A DNA stretch of 62,742 nt, from positions 1 through 62,742 of the forward strand of contig JACRBZ010000076.1 in the NCBI GenBank assembly GCA_016219185.1, given 5' to 3'. Of this stretch, positions 17,672 to 27,231 are shown one piece after another. The notes below the pieces were generated by a model, which did not search any database, was not told the origin of the DNA, and worked only from the letters and a program-made list of their open reading frames with translations. Every line of letters begins with the position of its first letter. Position 1 is the stretch's first letter. The DNA comes from Deltaproteobacteria bacterium (lineage in GTDB: Bacteria > Desulfobacterota > Desulfobacteria > Desulfobacterales > Desulfatirhabdiaceae). A program made the translations under genes and the position numbers.

Positions 17672-18943
17672 ATGGAAAATCAAAACAGGGGCTGGATCGT
17701 GACATGGTGCGCTGTCGGGATAAATCTGATGTGTGGAATGCTTTACAGTTGGAGTGTGTTTGCAGCCGCCCTGGTCAAGGATCTGGGCTTTACCAAAACA
17801 GAAGCTTCGATCCCGTTTACGATTGCCCTTGGGATGCTGGCAATAATGGTGATTCCGGGGGGGAAAATGCAGGACCGTTATGGCCCGCGCGTCTGTACAT
17901 CCATTGGAGGCGTTCTGGCCGGGGGGGGACTGATAATTGCCGGTTTTACGGATTCCCTGATCATGTTTGCCCTGGCTTTCGGCGTGATTACCGGATCGGG
18001 AATCGGTCTGGGATACGGGGCCACGACGCCGGCCGCGGTCAAGTGGTTTCCGCCGCAGAAAAGAGGTCTTATCAGCGGTCTGGTTGTCGGGGGCGTCGGC
18101 CTGGCTTCCGTATATGTGGCGCCGATGACCCAGTATTTCATCAATAATTACGGCGTTAAAAAAGCTTTCTGGATAGAGGGGCTCATCTTTCTTACGATCA
18201 TTATGATTCTGGCGCAATTTTTGTCGAGTCCGCCCGCAGGATATAAACCGCAGGGAATGCCGGCTCCGGCTCCGGGATCTTCATCCAAACCCAAGCGGGA
18301 ATATTCGCCGGGAGAAATGATTGCCACCTACCAGTTCTGGCTGATCTGGGTGATGTATGCCTGCGGCTCCCTGGCAGGCCTGATGATTATCGGGCACATG
18401 GCGATTATCGCCAAGGTGCAGGCCAATATCGGATGGGCCTTTGTTTTTGTGGCAATACTGGCCATATTCAATGCGGGCGGGCGGATCATGGGCGGATTTC
18501 TTTCGGATAAGCTGGGCCGCACCAGGGCGCTGATTGCCGTGTTCGCGCTCCAGGGAATCAACATGATGATGTTCAGCAGTTATACCGACAGCATGCTGCT
18601 GACCGTAGGGATTGCGCTCACCGGGATCGGTTACGGCTCCCTGCTCTCCATTTTCCCGGCCCTCACGTTTGATTATTACGGAATGAAGAACGGGGGCGTT
18701 AATTACGGCGTCGTATTTACTTCCTGGGGTGTTGCCGGCGTCATCGGACCCGTCATGGCCGGACGCATCGTTGACCTTACCAAGTCCTATCACGCCGCCT
18801 ACATGGTTGCCGCGGGCCTGTGCGCGATATCAATCGTCCTGGTGTTGTTAATGAAACCGCTTAAAGCAGAAACAGGCAGTGAATCACTTGCCTCCGAACA
18901 AAAAGATGTCATGGGCATCGACAAGCTGGGCCAGGAATCCTGA
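17672..18943 (+). CDS. MFS transporter, oxalate/formate antiporter (OFA) family
   Basis: A 423-residue membrane protein with about twelve hydrophobic helices. The OFA subfamily look is clear: a cytoplasmic loop GGKMQDRYGPR after helix 2, a GYGATTPAAVKWFPPQKRG segment, and the duplicated G-F-L-S-D-K-L-G-R loop in the second half. A GGAGG lies ten bases before ATG. OFA proteins move small carboxylates (oxalate, formate, related acids). It closes the catabolic cluster after a 194-base gap, and is probably the uptake system for its substrate. Confidence 0.88.
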   Translation: MENQNRGWIVTWCAVGINLMCGMLYSWSVFAAALVKDLGFTKTEASIPFTIALGMLAIMVIPGGKMQDRYGPRVCTSIGGVLAGGGLIIAGFTDSLIMFALAFGVITGSGIGLGYGATTPAAVKWFPPQKRGLISGLVVGGVGLASVYVAPMTQYFINNYGVKKAFWIEGLIFLTIIMILAQFLSSPPAGYKPQGMPAPAPGSSSKPKREYSPGEMIATYQFWLIWVMYACGSLAGLMIIGHMAIIAKVQANIGWAFVFVAILAIFNAGGRIMGGFLSDKLGRTRALIAVFALQGINMMMFSSYTDSMLLTVGIALTGIGYGSLLSIFPALTFDYYGMKNGGVNYGVVFTSWGVAGVIGPVMAGRIVDLTKSYHAAYMVAAGLCAISIVLVLLMKPLKAETGSESLASEQKDVMGIDKLGQES

Positions 18944-19127
18944 CCCTTGTTTTTCCCCGTTCCCGAATGCCTCATCAGGAGGGCGTGCGGGGACGGGGAC
19001 CGATCACAGCATCCTCGCACGGGGGCGCCTGAATATTCGCGGTTTGCCGGAACTCGATTCACGTCCCGAGCTGATGATGACCTCTTGGAACCCGGCCCCG
19101 CAGCGCCTGATAAGAATGATTTCAGGA

Positions 19128-19736
19128 CTAAAATGCAAAGTCGCAACCTGCAGCATACGTGCAACTTCTTGCCGCTTTGATGACCTTTTCTACCATATCA
19201 ACGCCAAGGGCCGCCATCTCCCGCATTTGCAACTGGAAGATCTGGGCGGCAAAGAACGCATCCGCGGAAGCGTTATGCCGATAATATTGTTTCAAGCCAT
19301 AACACTTCATCATCGCATCTAAACTCAAATCCATATCCGAAGATCTCCGCCTCTGTCTCAGCCATCGCTCGATCATGGCGATGTCCAGACACAGCCTTTT
19401 AAATTTCACCCCGGATGCCTTGAAGTTCTTTTTAAGAAAACAAAAGTCGAATTCGACCGAATGGCCCACCAGCACCCCGTCAAGAACCTTGAGAATGCCG
19501 TCCGCAACATCCTCGAAGGCCGGGGCATCCATCAGATTATCCCGGCTGATCCCGTGGTATCTCATTGCGTTAAAGCTGTAATGCTTCGGTTTGATCAGCG
19601 TGTAGAACGTGTCGCGCACCCGGATTCTCAAATTAACGATCGGCATGCAGGCAAAAGCGATCATTTCGTCTTTTTTGGGATTCAATCCCGTGGTCTCGAT
19701 ATCAATGGCGCAAAATTTGGCATCTTCTATATGCAT
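19128..19736 (-). CDS. DnaQ-like 3'-5' exonuclease (DEDDh)
   Basis: A 202-residue protein with exonuclease motif I (F-C-A-I-D-I-E-T-T-G-L), motif II (GHSVEFDFCFL) and motif III with H and D (HNASADAFFAAQIF). This is the fold of DNA polymerase III epsilon-like proofreading exonucleases, here as a free-standing enzyme. It lies 18 bases downstream of a cNMP/CBS/DUF294 gene on the same strand; the pair DUF294 protein plus DnaQ-like exonuclease is a recurrent neighbourhood in bacteria. Role unknown, possibly nucleotide-signal turnover. Confidence 0.85.
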   Translation of the reverse strand: MHIEDAKFCAIDIETTGLNPKKDEMIAFACMPIVNLRIRVRDTFYTLIKPKHYSFNAMRYHGISRDNLMDAPAFEDVADGILKVLDGVLVGHSVEFDFCFLKKNFKASGVKFKRLCLDIAMIERWLRQRRRSSDMDLSLDAMMKCYGLKQYYRHNASADAFFAAQIFQLQMREMAALGVDMVEKVIKAARSCTYAAGCDFAF

Positions 19737-19754
19737 GGTTGGATATCGATCATT

Positions 19755-21572
19755 CTATAACTGACTGTACAGGATAGTTCGGCTGACGTCATATTTTTTC
19801 ATCAAGAACGCCTGAAATTCAGAGACGATCTTCAAAGATTCCTTTAAGATGAGCAGATCGATTTTTGCAAGTTCTTTTCCCGTAACCCGGTTATCCGTCA
19901 AGGATTGATTCAGTACCGCCCGTGCGTGGTGTCTGAGCCTCAAATCCTGTAAAAAACCATATGACTCGATCAAATCACGGCACATTTGTTCGCTGATCGT
20001 CATGTTGGCGGACAACGACTCCAATCTCTCCCGGGTATTGGTGATTTCCAGTATCCCGCTATCCAGGGCCAGGGCCCTGGCGCCATTGGCAATGGGATAA
20101 ATGCCATGGGTCTTCAGATCCACCCCCTTATGCAGACCCAATATCCCGAGCATGCCAAGGGGCGGCTTGATTTCAATGGCATCCTGAGCCAGCAGCATGA
20201 CAGCCTCGGCCGTTACCATCGGTTTTATCGAATCCAGCAGTTCATCATATAAAGCCGTTTCTCCATAAACCGGCCTCATGTCCAGAAACACGGAAAGATA
20301 TCGGATATGATCCGGGGAAGGGTCCGCAAACCACTGCCTGAAATAGTCTTTCCAGACCGACAGGGGCTGGTTCCACTTGCCGTTGAATGCCATGTAGTTT
20401 CCGGGGCATTTGGGAAAGCCGATCCATGCCAGCGATTCGTTGATGTTGCCGGCCAGTGCCGCCAGATCGCTTTTCCGGCAAATCAGGGCATTATCTTGAT
20501 CGGTCGCGATGATCTCTTCTTTTCTGCCGGAGCTGCCCATATGGATCCAGGCGAACTGGTCACGGGAATATCCATCGATGAGGAGATCGATGACCCTGGC
20601 CACTATCGCATCATGAACAGAGCAGAGCATCCGGGTCAGATCGAAGAAATTCGGGCCGGTCATCGCAATCTTGGAGACAGATAGCCGAAGGGCATCGAAG
20701 ACGGTTTTCAGCTCATCGATGGAAGCGGCCCTGCGGACTTTTCTGAACAGTTTGACGATGGAAAAAGACGGTTCCAGGTGAATCTGAATGTCCTTGCGGG
20801 TAACGACTCCAGAGACTTTTCCCTCTTTTGTCACGACCATATGGTCTATTCCGGCATCGATCATTTTTGTAAAGGCATCGAAGATGGTCGCCCCCACCGT
20901 AACCGTCTTAACGGGAGACGACATAAACTTAGTCACCCGGTCTGATTTATCCCCGTGAATAAAGACTTTCCTCAAGTCTTTATGGGTGAGGATGCCGATC
21001 GGCTTCATGTCATCGTCTATAATAACGATTGAACTGACCGAATTCTTATCCATCTCGGAAACGGCGCCCGCTATCGTCAGCATATCACAGCATACAACAG
21101 GTTTTTTATAGATTATTCTCGCAACTTCCAGAACGAACGAAGCTTCCTCGACAATCTTTCTGTCGGAAGCGATGGTCTTGAAAGAGCGAAAACTTCGATT
21201 GACGAATGTGGTGAAAAACGACGCAAACCTTTCATTTGCATCAAAGATCAGCTTGAATTGCTGTGTTGCCACCAGATAGCAGACCGTATCCTCTATGGCC
21301 CTGGCTGTTGAATTCAGCGGATTTCCATAAAGTGATAGAATGCCGAAGATTTCACCTCTTGACAGGTAATCGACAGCCGCTTCCTCATCAAAGAGACCCA
21401 TGAGACCCGAGAAAATCACGTAAACGTGTTCCGAGATCTGCCCTTTTTTATAGATTATTTTGCCTTTTTCAAACAATGCGACGTCTAAAGCGGATATGAT
21501 GATGTCCAGATCATGTTCCGACAAAAAGGAAAATGGACGGATTTTTCGTATAAACTCTTTGGGAGGGATCAT
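19755..21572 (-). CDS. Cyclic-nucleotide-binding / CBS / DUF294 nucleotidyltransferase-like protein
   Basis: A soluble regulatory protein of about 605 residues. Order of domains: a CAP-type cyclic-nucleotide-binding fold (IRPFSFLSEHDLDII to GLMGLFDEE), two CBS motifs (VIIDDDMKPIGILTHKDLR and HMVVTKEGKVSGVVTRKDI), a nucleotidyltransferase-like DUF294 core (HMGSSGRKEEIIATDQDNAL, with the G-S and D-x-D pattern), and a helical DUF294 C-terminal domain. I take ATG 21572 (MIPPKEFIRKIRPF) as start; an upstream Met at 21620 adds a leader unlike the family. Such proteins resemble GlnD N-terminal parts and probably sense adenine nucleotides. Confidence 0.86.
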   Translation of the reverse strand: MIPPKEFIRKIRPFSFLSEHDLDIIISALDVALFEKGKIIYKKGQISEHVYVIFSGLMGLFDEEAAVDYLSRGEIFGILSLYGNPLNSTARAIEDTVCYLVATQQFKLIFDANERFASFFTTFVNRSFRSFKTIASDRKIVEEASFVLEVARIIYKKPVVCCDMLTIAGAVSEMDKNSVSSIVIIDDDMKPIGILTHKDLRKVFIHGDKSDRVTKFMSSPVKTVTVGATIFDAFTKMIDAGIDHMVVTKEGKVSGVVTRKDIQIHLEPSFSIVKLFRKVRRAASIDELKTVFDALRLSVSKIAMTGPNFFDLTRMLCSVHDAIVARVIDLLIDGYSRDQFAWIHMGSSGRKEEIIATDQDNALICRKSDLAALAGNINESLAWIGFPKCPGNYMAFNGKWNQPLSVWKDYFRQWFADPSPDHIRYLSVFLDMRPVYGETALYDELLDSIKPMVTAEAVMLLAQDAIEIKPPLGMLGILGLHKGVDLKTHGIYPIANGARALALDSGILEITNTRERLESLSANMTISEQMCRDLIESYGFLQDLRLRHHARAVLNQSLTDNRVTGKELAKIDLLILKESLKIVSEFQAFLMKKYDVSRTILYSQL

Positions 21573-21626
21573 GTATCCTATTCCAGGGCGGTCAGGTTCA
21601 CGGAGTTTGATCTGGCACACCGGATA

Positions 21627-22124
21627 CTATCCGGCATACGCCCGCTTTAGTTCATCAATGTCGATCTTCTTCATTTGAAGTATCGCCTGCATGACTCTTT
21701 GGGATTTTTCAATATCGGGGTCCGTGATCATCTCGGGTAAAACGCTGGGAACAATCTGCCATGAAACGCCGAATTTATCCTTGAGCCAACCGCATTGCTG
21801 GGCCTTTTCATCCCCGCCCTCGGACAGCTTCTCCCAGTAATAGTCCACGGCTTCCTGCGTCTCGCAATTGATCTGGAACGAGATGGCCTCGTTGAATTTG
21901 AACATCGGACCGCCGTTGAGCGCGGTAAATGTCTGTCCCTCAAGCTCAAATGCAACGGTCATGACCGTTCCCGTCGGTTTTCCGTGGAACTCATGTCCGG
22001 CATCTCCGTACCGGGCAATGGTTGTAATCTTTGAATTTTTAAAGATGGAGGTATAAAACTGAACCGCCGCTTCGGCTTGATCGTCAAACCACAAACATGG
22101 GGTGATTTTTTGAATGACTTGCAT
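21627..22124 (-). CDS. VOC-family protein, PhnB-like
   Basis: A 165-residue glyoxalase/bleomycin-resistance fold protein of the PhnB type (formerly annotated as 3-demethylubiquinone-9 3-methyltransferase). Visible landmarks are TPCLWFDDQAEAAVQFYTS, GTVMTVAFELEGQTFTALNGG, and the tail VLPEMITDPD...RVMQAILQMKKID. Well placed AAGGAG site. Function unproven in the family; usually a dimer with a metal or small-molecule pocket. Confidence 0.87.
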   Translation of the reverse strand: MQVIQKITPCLWFDDQAEAAVQFYTSIFKNSKITTIARYGDAGHEFHGKPTGTVMTVAFELEGQTFTALNGGPMFKFNEAISFQINCETQEAVDYYWEKLSEGGDEKAQQCGWLKDKFGVSWQIVPSVLPEMITDPDIEKSQRVMQAILQMKKIDIDELKRAYAG

Positions 22125-22224
22125 GGGATTTCTCCTTATTGGGCCTGATCGTTGTTCGTCGGCTTATTTTTCAGCGATGACCTTCATACTGACCAGATCT
22201 TCCTCGTACGTTTGTCCGACCCCG

Positions 22225-23934
22225 TCATACAAACAAAGGCACGATTTGAAACCGTCTGACATCCACCAGTCCCTTGTCGGTGATCTTCAGTTCGGGGATA
22301 ACCGGCAGAGATAAAAATGAGAGCGTCATGAAGGGGTTTTGAAGGGTTGAGCCGATTTCCCGGGCGCTGGCCAGCAGGCGATCGAGATGATCCCGGATGA
22401 CATGAACCGGTTCCGGGGACATCAGGCCGGCGATGGGCAGGGAAAGCTTGGCAATGGGCAGGCCGCCGGATACAACGGCAAGGCCGCCTCCCATCAGGAC
22501 AATCGTTTTTACCGCCGCCTTCATATCTTCATCCGTTGTTCCCACAACGAGGATGTTGTGGGAATCATGGGCAACGCTGGAAGCAATGGCCCCTTTCTTG
22601 AGTCCGAATCCCCGGACGAATCCTTTTCCGATGTTTCCCAGGCCGCTATGCCGCTCCACGGCGGCGATCTTCAGAATATCCCGGTCAATATCGGAGATTG
22701 CGGCATCCTCGAAAACGGTCGGCGCCGCGATCGTTGATCCGGTTATGATCTGATTCGGCACGATTTCAATCACCCGGATGCGGTCTCCGGCCATGGGAAT
22801 CGAAAAATCGAGCGTTTTGAGGGTGACTCTCATGGAACGCGGAAGCGGCTGCGTTTCCGGAACCGGGATGTCGGGCGACATGGCGCCGTTTTCGGCAACG
22901 TTTACGCCCTTAAAATACACCTGCTCGATCATTGGAGCGCTGAGATCGGAAAACACCACCAGATCCGCCTGCCTGCCCGGAGCAATGGCGCCCAGGTGAT
23001 GAAGCCCGAAATATTCGGCCGGATTGAGGGTCGCCATTTGAATGGCCCGGATCGGATCAATACCGGAGGCGATGGCTTCTCGAACCATGGAATCAATGTG
23101 CCCTTCGCTCAGCAGATCATGGGGGTGGCGATCATCCGTGCACCACATCATGCGGTGGAAGGTCCGCGGGGTAACGATCGGCAATAGATCCTGAAGGTTC
23201 CGGGCCCCCGTTCCCTGGCGGATCAGGATATGCATGCCGGCCATCAGTTTTTCGCGGGCTTCATCCGCGGTGGTGCATTCATGATCGCTGGATATGCCCG
23301 AGGCGATATAGGCATTCAGCTCTTTTCCGGAAAGGCCGGGGCTGTGGCCATCCACCGGCTTTCGGTATTGCCTGGCCAGCTTGATTTTGGAAAGAACGTC
23401 CGGATCACCATGAATCACGCCGGGATAATTCATCATTTCGGCCAGGGCAACGATTCTGTCGTGGCTCATCAGGGGAATCAGGTCGACCGCATCGAGTCTT
23501 GCGCCCGATGTTTCCATGCTGGTGGCCGGAACGCAGGAAGACAGGGTATAATAGACGTTCATGGGCTGATTCTCGGCGGATTTCAGCATGTATTCAATGC
23601 CAGGTGCCCCAAAAACATTTGCGATCTCGTGGGGATCGGCCACGACCGTGGTCGTGCCGTGCGGAACAACGGCGCGGGCAAACTGAGACACGCAGGTCAT
23701 GGAACTCTCGATGTGCACATGGGGATCGATAAAGCCCGGCGCGACAAACCGTCCGGATAAATCCCGGATTTGCGCCGCCTGATAGTCCCCGATGCCGACG
23801 ATCCGCCCGCTGGCAATGGCGATGCTGCCTTCGACAATTTCGCCGGAAAACACATTGATGATTTTTGCATGGGTCAGAAGCAGGTCAACGGGTTTGTCTC
23901 CCCTGGCATAGGGGATGATGTCATGTCGGTTCAA
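22225..23934 (-). CDS. ade: Adenine deaminase
   Basis: A metal-dependent amidohydrolase of about 569 residues converting adenine to hypoxanthine. Key blocks: GFIDPHVHIESSM (metal-binding H-x-H), TTTVVADPHEIANVFG, MMWCTDDRHPHDLL, and the C-terminal adenine-deaminase domain with SSVAHDSHNILVVG. I favour TTG 23934 (overlapping the upstream gene by 14 bases, GGAG eight bases before it); ATG 23994 gives a longer, less likely leader. It is the last gene of a three-gene minus-strand cluster with an MTA/SAH deaminase-like gene and a PatB-like lyase. Confidence 0.92.
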   Translation of the reverse strand: MNRHDIIPYARGDKPVDLLLTHAKIINVFSGEIVEGSIAIASGRIVGIGDYQAAQIRDLSGRFVAPGFIDPHVHIESSMTCVSQFARAVVPHGTTTVVADPHEIANVFGAPGIEYMLKSAENQPMNVYYTLSSCVPATSMETSGARLDAVDLIPLMSHDRIVALAEMMNYPGVIHGDPDVLSKIKLARQYRKPVDGHSPGLSGKELNAYIASGISSDHECTTADEAREKLMAGMHILIRQGTGARNLQDLLPIVTPRTFHRMMWCTDDRHPHDLLSEGHIDSMVREAIASGIDPIRAIQMATLNPAEYFGLHHLGAIAPGRQADLVVFSDLSAPMIEQVYFKGVNVAENGAMSPDIPVPETQPLPRSMRVTLKTLDFSIPMAGDRIRVIEIVPNQIITGSTIAAPTVFEDAAISDIDRDILKIAAVERHSGLGNIGKGFVRGFGLKKGAIASSVAHDSHNILVVGTTDEDMKAAVKTIVLMGGGLAVVSGGLPIAKLSLPIAGLMSPEPVHVIRDHLDRLLASAREIGSTLQNPFMTLSFLSLPVIPELKITDKGLVDVRRFQIVPLFV

Positions 23935-25258
23935 GGTGGGTTCTCCATTGTTGAATACGTTTTCCTTCGGCCCTGGCCTGGTCGAGAATTTCATCCAGAT
24001 TCAGGGATACGAGCCCGCGGTTTTTGACCCGCCATTTCCCGCTGATCATCACATCCCGCACATCCGATCCCTTTGCCGCATACACGATATGGGATTCTGG
24101 GTGATAGAGAGGCGTCAGGTGCGGGGCCTGCGTATCGATGATGATGATATCCGCCTGCTTTCCCGGCTCCAGGGAGCCGATGGTCCGATCCATGCCGATG
24201 GCTCTGGCACCGGCGATGGTGGCCATCTCGATTACGGTCCTGGACTTCATGGCCTGGGGGTTCAGGGTTGAGACCTTGTGCAATTTGGCCGTGATATCCA
24301 TTTCTTGAAACATGTCCTGGTTGTTGTTGCTGGCGCAGCCGTCGGTTCCCAGCCCCACCGGTATCTCCGCCTGAATGTAATCCTGAATCCTTGCAATGCC
24401 GGATCCCAGTTTCATGGCGCTTTCAGGAGCATGAGAGATGGCAGCGCCCGATCGGGCCACAATGTCGATGTCCGCGTCATCCAGCCAGATCGCATGAACC
24501 AGCAGGGTCCGGGAATCCAGAATATTCAGGCTCTCCAGATAGGCAATGGGGCTCATGTGGTGACGCTCTTTTATCAGTTCATATTCAGACCGGGTTTCGG
24601 CAACATGGATCTGGTACAGGGACCCGGTGGAACGGGCAATTTCCTTTGCTTCTCGAAGCGTTTTTTCCGAGCAGGTATAGGGTGCATGACAGAAAATCGA
24701 AGGCTGAATCAGCGGGTCCACATTTTGCCAGCGTTGAATGAAATTCCTTGCGACCGAGGTGTTTTCGGAAGGGTCCGGAACGCCCGGCGCAGGAAAATCG
24801 ATCACGCCCTGGCCCAGGACTGCTCTTAATCCGGAAAGTAAAACAGCCTGTGCGGAAAAATGCTCGTAAAAATATCCGTCGCAGCATGTCGTGGTTCCGG
24901 ACAGCAGCAGTTCCGTGCAGGCCAGAAGCGTTCCCGCGTAAACCGACTCCGGCTGGATAAAGGTGGCCTCGGCAGGAAAAATATGATCATTCAGCCAGGT
25001 CATCAGCGGCAGGTCATCGGCAAGGCCCCGAAACAGCGTCATGGGAAGATGGGTATGGGTGTTCACCAGCCCCGGCATCACGATGCCGCCTTTGGCGTCA
25101 ACGGTTTCAAGGGCACCGGGAAGCAAATAACCGGGGCGATGGGGTTGCACCGCGACCATCTGCCCGTCCTTGATGCCCACCCACCCGTTTCCGATGATCT
25201 CGAAATCCGGGTTTACCGTAACGATAATGCCATTTACAATAAGCGTATCAAGCTGCAT
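23921..25258 (-). CDS. mtaD: Amidohydrolase, MTA/SAH deaminase-like
   Basis: A 445-residue TIM-barrel deaminase. Metal ligands are seen in VMPGLVNTHTHLPMTLFRG, the histidine of QIHVAETRSE, H in LLVHAIWLDDAD and the aspartate of VGLGTDGCASNN. The sequence N-T-H-T-H-L-P-M-T-L-F-R-G-L-A-D-D-L-P-L is a hallmark of 5-methylthioadenosine / S-adenosylhomocysteine deaminases. ATG 25258 chosen (five bases after the preceding stop). Downstream adenine deaminase and upstream PatB-type lyase point to adenine and sulfur-compound salvage from S-adenosylmethionine by-products; exact substrate is inferred. Confidence 0.85.
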   Translation of the reverse strand: MQLDTLIVNGIIVTVNPDFEIIGNGWVGIKDGQMVAVQPHRPGYLLPGALETVDAKGGIVMPGLVNTHTHLPMTLFRGLADDLPLMTWLNDHIFPAEATFIQPESVYAGTLLACTELLLSGTTTCCDGYFYEHFSAQAVLLSGLRAVLGQGVIDFPAPGVPDPSENTSVARNFIQRWQNVDPLIQPSIFCHAPYTCSEKTLREAKEIARSTGSLYQIHVAETRSEYELIKERHHMSPIAYLESLNILDSRTLLVHAIWLDDADIDIVARSGAAISHAPESAMKLGSGIARIQDYIQAEIPVGLGTDGCASNNNQDMFQEMDITAKLHKVSTLNPQAMKSRTVIEMATIAGARAIGMDRTIGSLEPGKQADIIIIDTQAPHLTPLYHPESHIVYAAKGSDVRDVMISGKWRVKNRGLVSLNLDEILDQARAEGKRIQQWRTHLEPT

Positions 25259-25263
25259 TGCTT

Positions 25264-26436
25264 TCAGCGTCCCCGGCAATCGATAGATAGCGTAGCCGCT
25301 TTCATTCGCATCAGGGCTTCATCCAGGGTGGCTCGGGGACATCCGAAATTAATGCGCAGAAAACCGGGGCTGCCGAATTCCGCGCCGTCGGACAGACCGA
25401 CTCCGGCATTTTCAAAAAAGCCCGCGGGATCTTCCAGGCCGGATTCCCGTGCATCGATCCAGGAAAGATAGGTGGCTTCCGTATGGTAAATGGAAAGCCC
25501 TTTCATTTGCGAAACCGCCGAAAACACCCGGTCCCTGTTGTCTCTCAAGCAGTCCAAAAGCTGCTTCAGCCACGGGCTGGTATCCTGATAGGCGGCAAGG
25601 GCCGCGGTGTTGGCAAGGACATTAACCCGGGGCACAATGCCGGCCATGGCCTGAACAAAGCGCTGGCGGATCTTCGCATTTGAAATGACCGCAAAGGAGC
25701 ATCCCAGTCCGGCAATATTGTAAGTCTTGCTTGGCGCCATCAGGGTGATGGTGCGGTCCTGAATGTCTTTTCCCAATTTGGCAAAGGGGATGTGAAATTT
25801 ATCCGGATCTAGGATCATGGCGCAATGAATTTCATCGGCGCACACGATCAGATCATATTTTTCACAGATTGTGGCGATTCGAACCAGTTCATCCCGGGTA
25901 AACACCCTTCCGACCGGGTTGTGGGGATTACAGAGCATAAAAAGCCGGGTTTTCGGGGTAATGGCTTTTTCCAGCGCTTCGAAATCAAATCCCCATTTTC
26001 CATCGCAATATTCCAGCGGCACCGTGACAACGTTTCGCTGGAAATGAAGCGGGGCCGATAAAAACGGCGGATAGACCGGAATGGCGGTCATGACATCATC
26101 GCCGGGATTCCCAACGGCCCTGCAGGTGACGTTCAGGCCCGTGACAAGGCCTGGAAGCCAGATCAGCCAATCCGGATGAACCTGCCATCCATACTGCTCA
26201 AAAAGCATGGAAACGGTAATGTCGATAAGCGCCTGCGGTGCAACGGCATAGCCGAAAATGCCATGTTCAACCCGAGCCTGAAGGGCCTTCAGAACCGCGG
26301 GTGGGGATTTGAAATCCATGTCCGCCACCCACAAGGGAAGAATATCCCGGCCTTTGTATTTGTCCCATTTCAGGCTGGCCGTGTTGTGGCGGTCAATGAC
26401 GGTTTGAAAATCGAAGGTGTTGCTGTTATGAACCAT
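25264..26436 (-). CDS. patB: PatB/MalY-type pyridoxal-phosphate C-S lyase (putative cystathionine beta-lyase)
   Basis: A 390-residue fold-type I PLP enzyme. The start D-F-x-x-V-I-D-R-x-x-T-x-S-x-K-W-D matches MalY/PatB, and P-L-W-V-A-D-M-D-F follows. The PLP region is visible as LFMLCNPHNPVGRVFTRDEL, V-C-A-D-E-I-H-C and APSKTYNIAGLG with the Schiff-base lysine. Such enzymes cleave cystathionine or cysteine conjugates to a thiol, pyruvate and ammonia, though annotation as aminotransferase is also common. First gene of the cluster with mtaD and ade. Confidence 0.88.
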   Translation of the reverse strand: MVHNSNTFDFQTVIDRHNTASLKWDKYKGRDILPLWVADMDFKSPPAVLKALQARVEHGIFGYAVAPQALIDITVSMLFEQYGWQVHPDWLIWLPGLVTGLNVTCRAVGNPGDDVMTAIPVYPPFLSAPLHFQRNVVTVPLEYCDGKWGFDFEALEKAITPKTRLFMLCNPHNPVGRVFTRDELVRIATICEKYDLIVCADEIHCAMILDPDKFHIPFAKLGKDIQDRTITLMAPSKTYNIAGLGCSFAVISNAKIRQRFVQAMAGIVPRVNVLANTAALAAYQDTSPWLKQLLDCLRDNRDRVFSAVSQMKGLSIYHTEATYLSWIDARESGLEDPAGFFENAGVGLSDGAEFGSPGFLRINFGCPRATLDEALMRMKAATLSIDCRGR

Positions 26437-26794
26437 GGAAAGCCATCACTTATAATGTTGGTGAAATTTGGAATTAATGATGATATGAAAATGCGTCCGG
26501 TTTTGCAATTAATATTTAGGCATTCAGGCCGCTTTCGTTCTTGACTATCCGGCGGTTTTCATCCAGAATCAAAACCACAAAAAAACGATGCATTGCCATG
26601 TTACCATGAAAAATCCCATCCCATTCTTTCCGTGTTCAATACCATTTCCGCTTTTTTTCAAGAATCCATACTGCTTTTACATGAACATATTCGAGATGTT
26701 TTTTTGGGAAGACAACCGATTTGAAACGACTGATTTGAAACAACCGGCTTTTTTAAGAACAGGGTAATATTGCTAATAAATCAATGGAGTCAAC
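26437..26794. other. Divergent intergenic region
   Basis: 358 bases between patB (minus) and the DUF2914 gene (plus). AT-rich, with a TTGACT at about 26541 but no clean -10 box. Promoters for both directions must lie here; I see no RNA gene or coding frame. Confidence 0.4.
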
Positions 26795-27226
26795 ATGGAG
26801 TATATTCAAAAATGGAAGATGGCCCTGGGGGGTGCTGCAATCCTTCTGTGCCTTGGCACCTTTTATGATAAAAACGGCCTGTGCGGGGACTTTGCCGCGG
26901 ATAAACTGACGTTATCCTCGGCTGTCATGAGTGAGGATGTTCAGGATCACCAGCCACTGAACGAAGGGGTTGTGTTTTCCATCGGGATCGGCAGGGTTTT
27001 CTGTTATACCCGGTTTGATGTCGTACCCGAAAAAACTTACATTACGCACAACTGGTACAACCGGGACAACCTCAGCACAAAAATCAAGCTGCCGCTTCAG
27101 CCTCCCCGCTGGACCACGTACAGCGCCATCCAGCTTCGGGAATCGGATAAAGGTCCCTGGCGTGTGGAAGTCACGGATTCGGGAGGTCGAATCCTGCAGG
27201 TTCTTCGATTCAGCGTTACGGAATAA
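26795..27226 (+). CDS. DUF2914 protein, exported or membrane anchored
   Basis: A 143-residue protein with a hydrophobic N-terminal stretch (MALGGAAILLCLGTFY) and then a beta-rich DUF2914 domain: FSIGIGRVFCYTRFD, THNWYNRDNL, a R-W-T-T-Y-S-A-I block and GPWRVEVTDSGGRILQVLRF. The domain is usually periplasmic and of unknown function. The diadenylate cyclase gene starts five bases later, so the two are almost surely co-transcribed; a joint role in envelope homeostasis is a guess. Confidence 0.8.
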   Translation: MEYIQKWKMALGGAAILLCLGTFYDKNGLCGDFAADKLTLSSAVMSEDVQDHQPLNEGVVFSIGIGRVFCYTRFDVVPEKTYITHNWYNRDNLSTKIKLPLQPPRWTTYSAIQLRESDKGPWRVEVTDSGGRILQVLRFSVTE

Positions 27227-27231
27227 GGATT

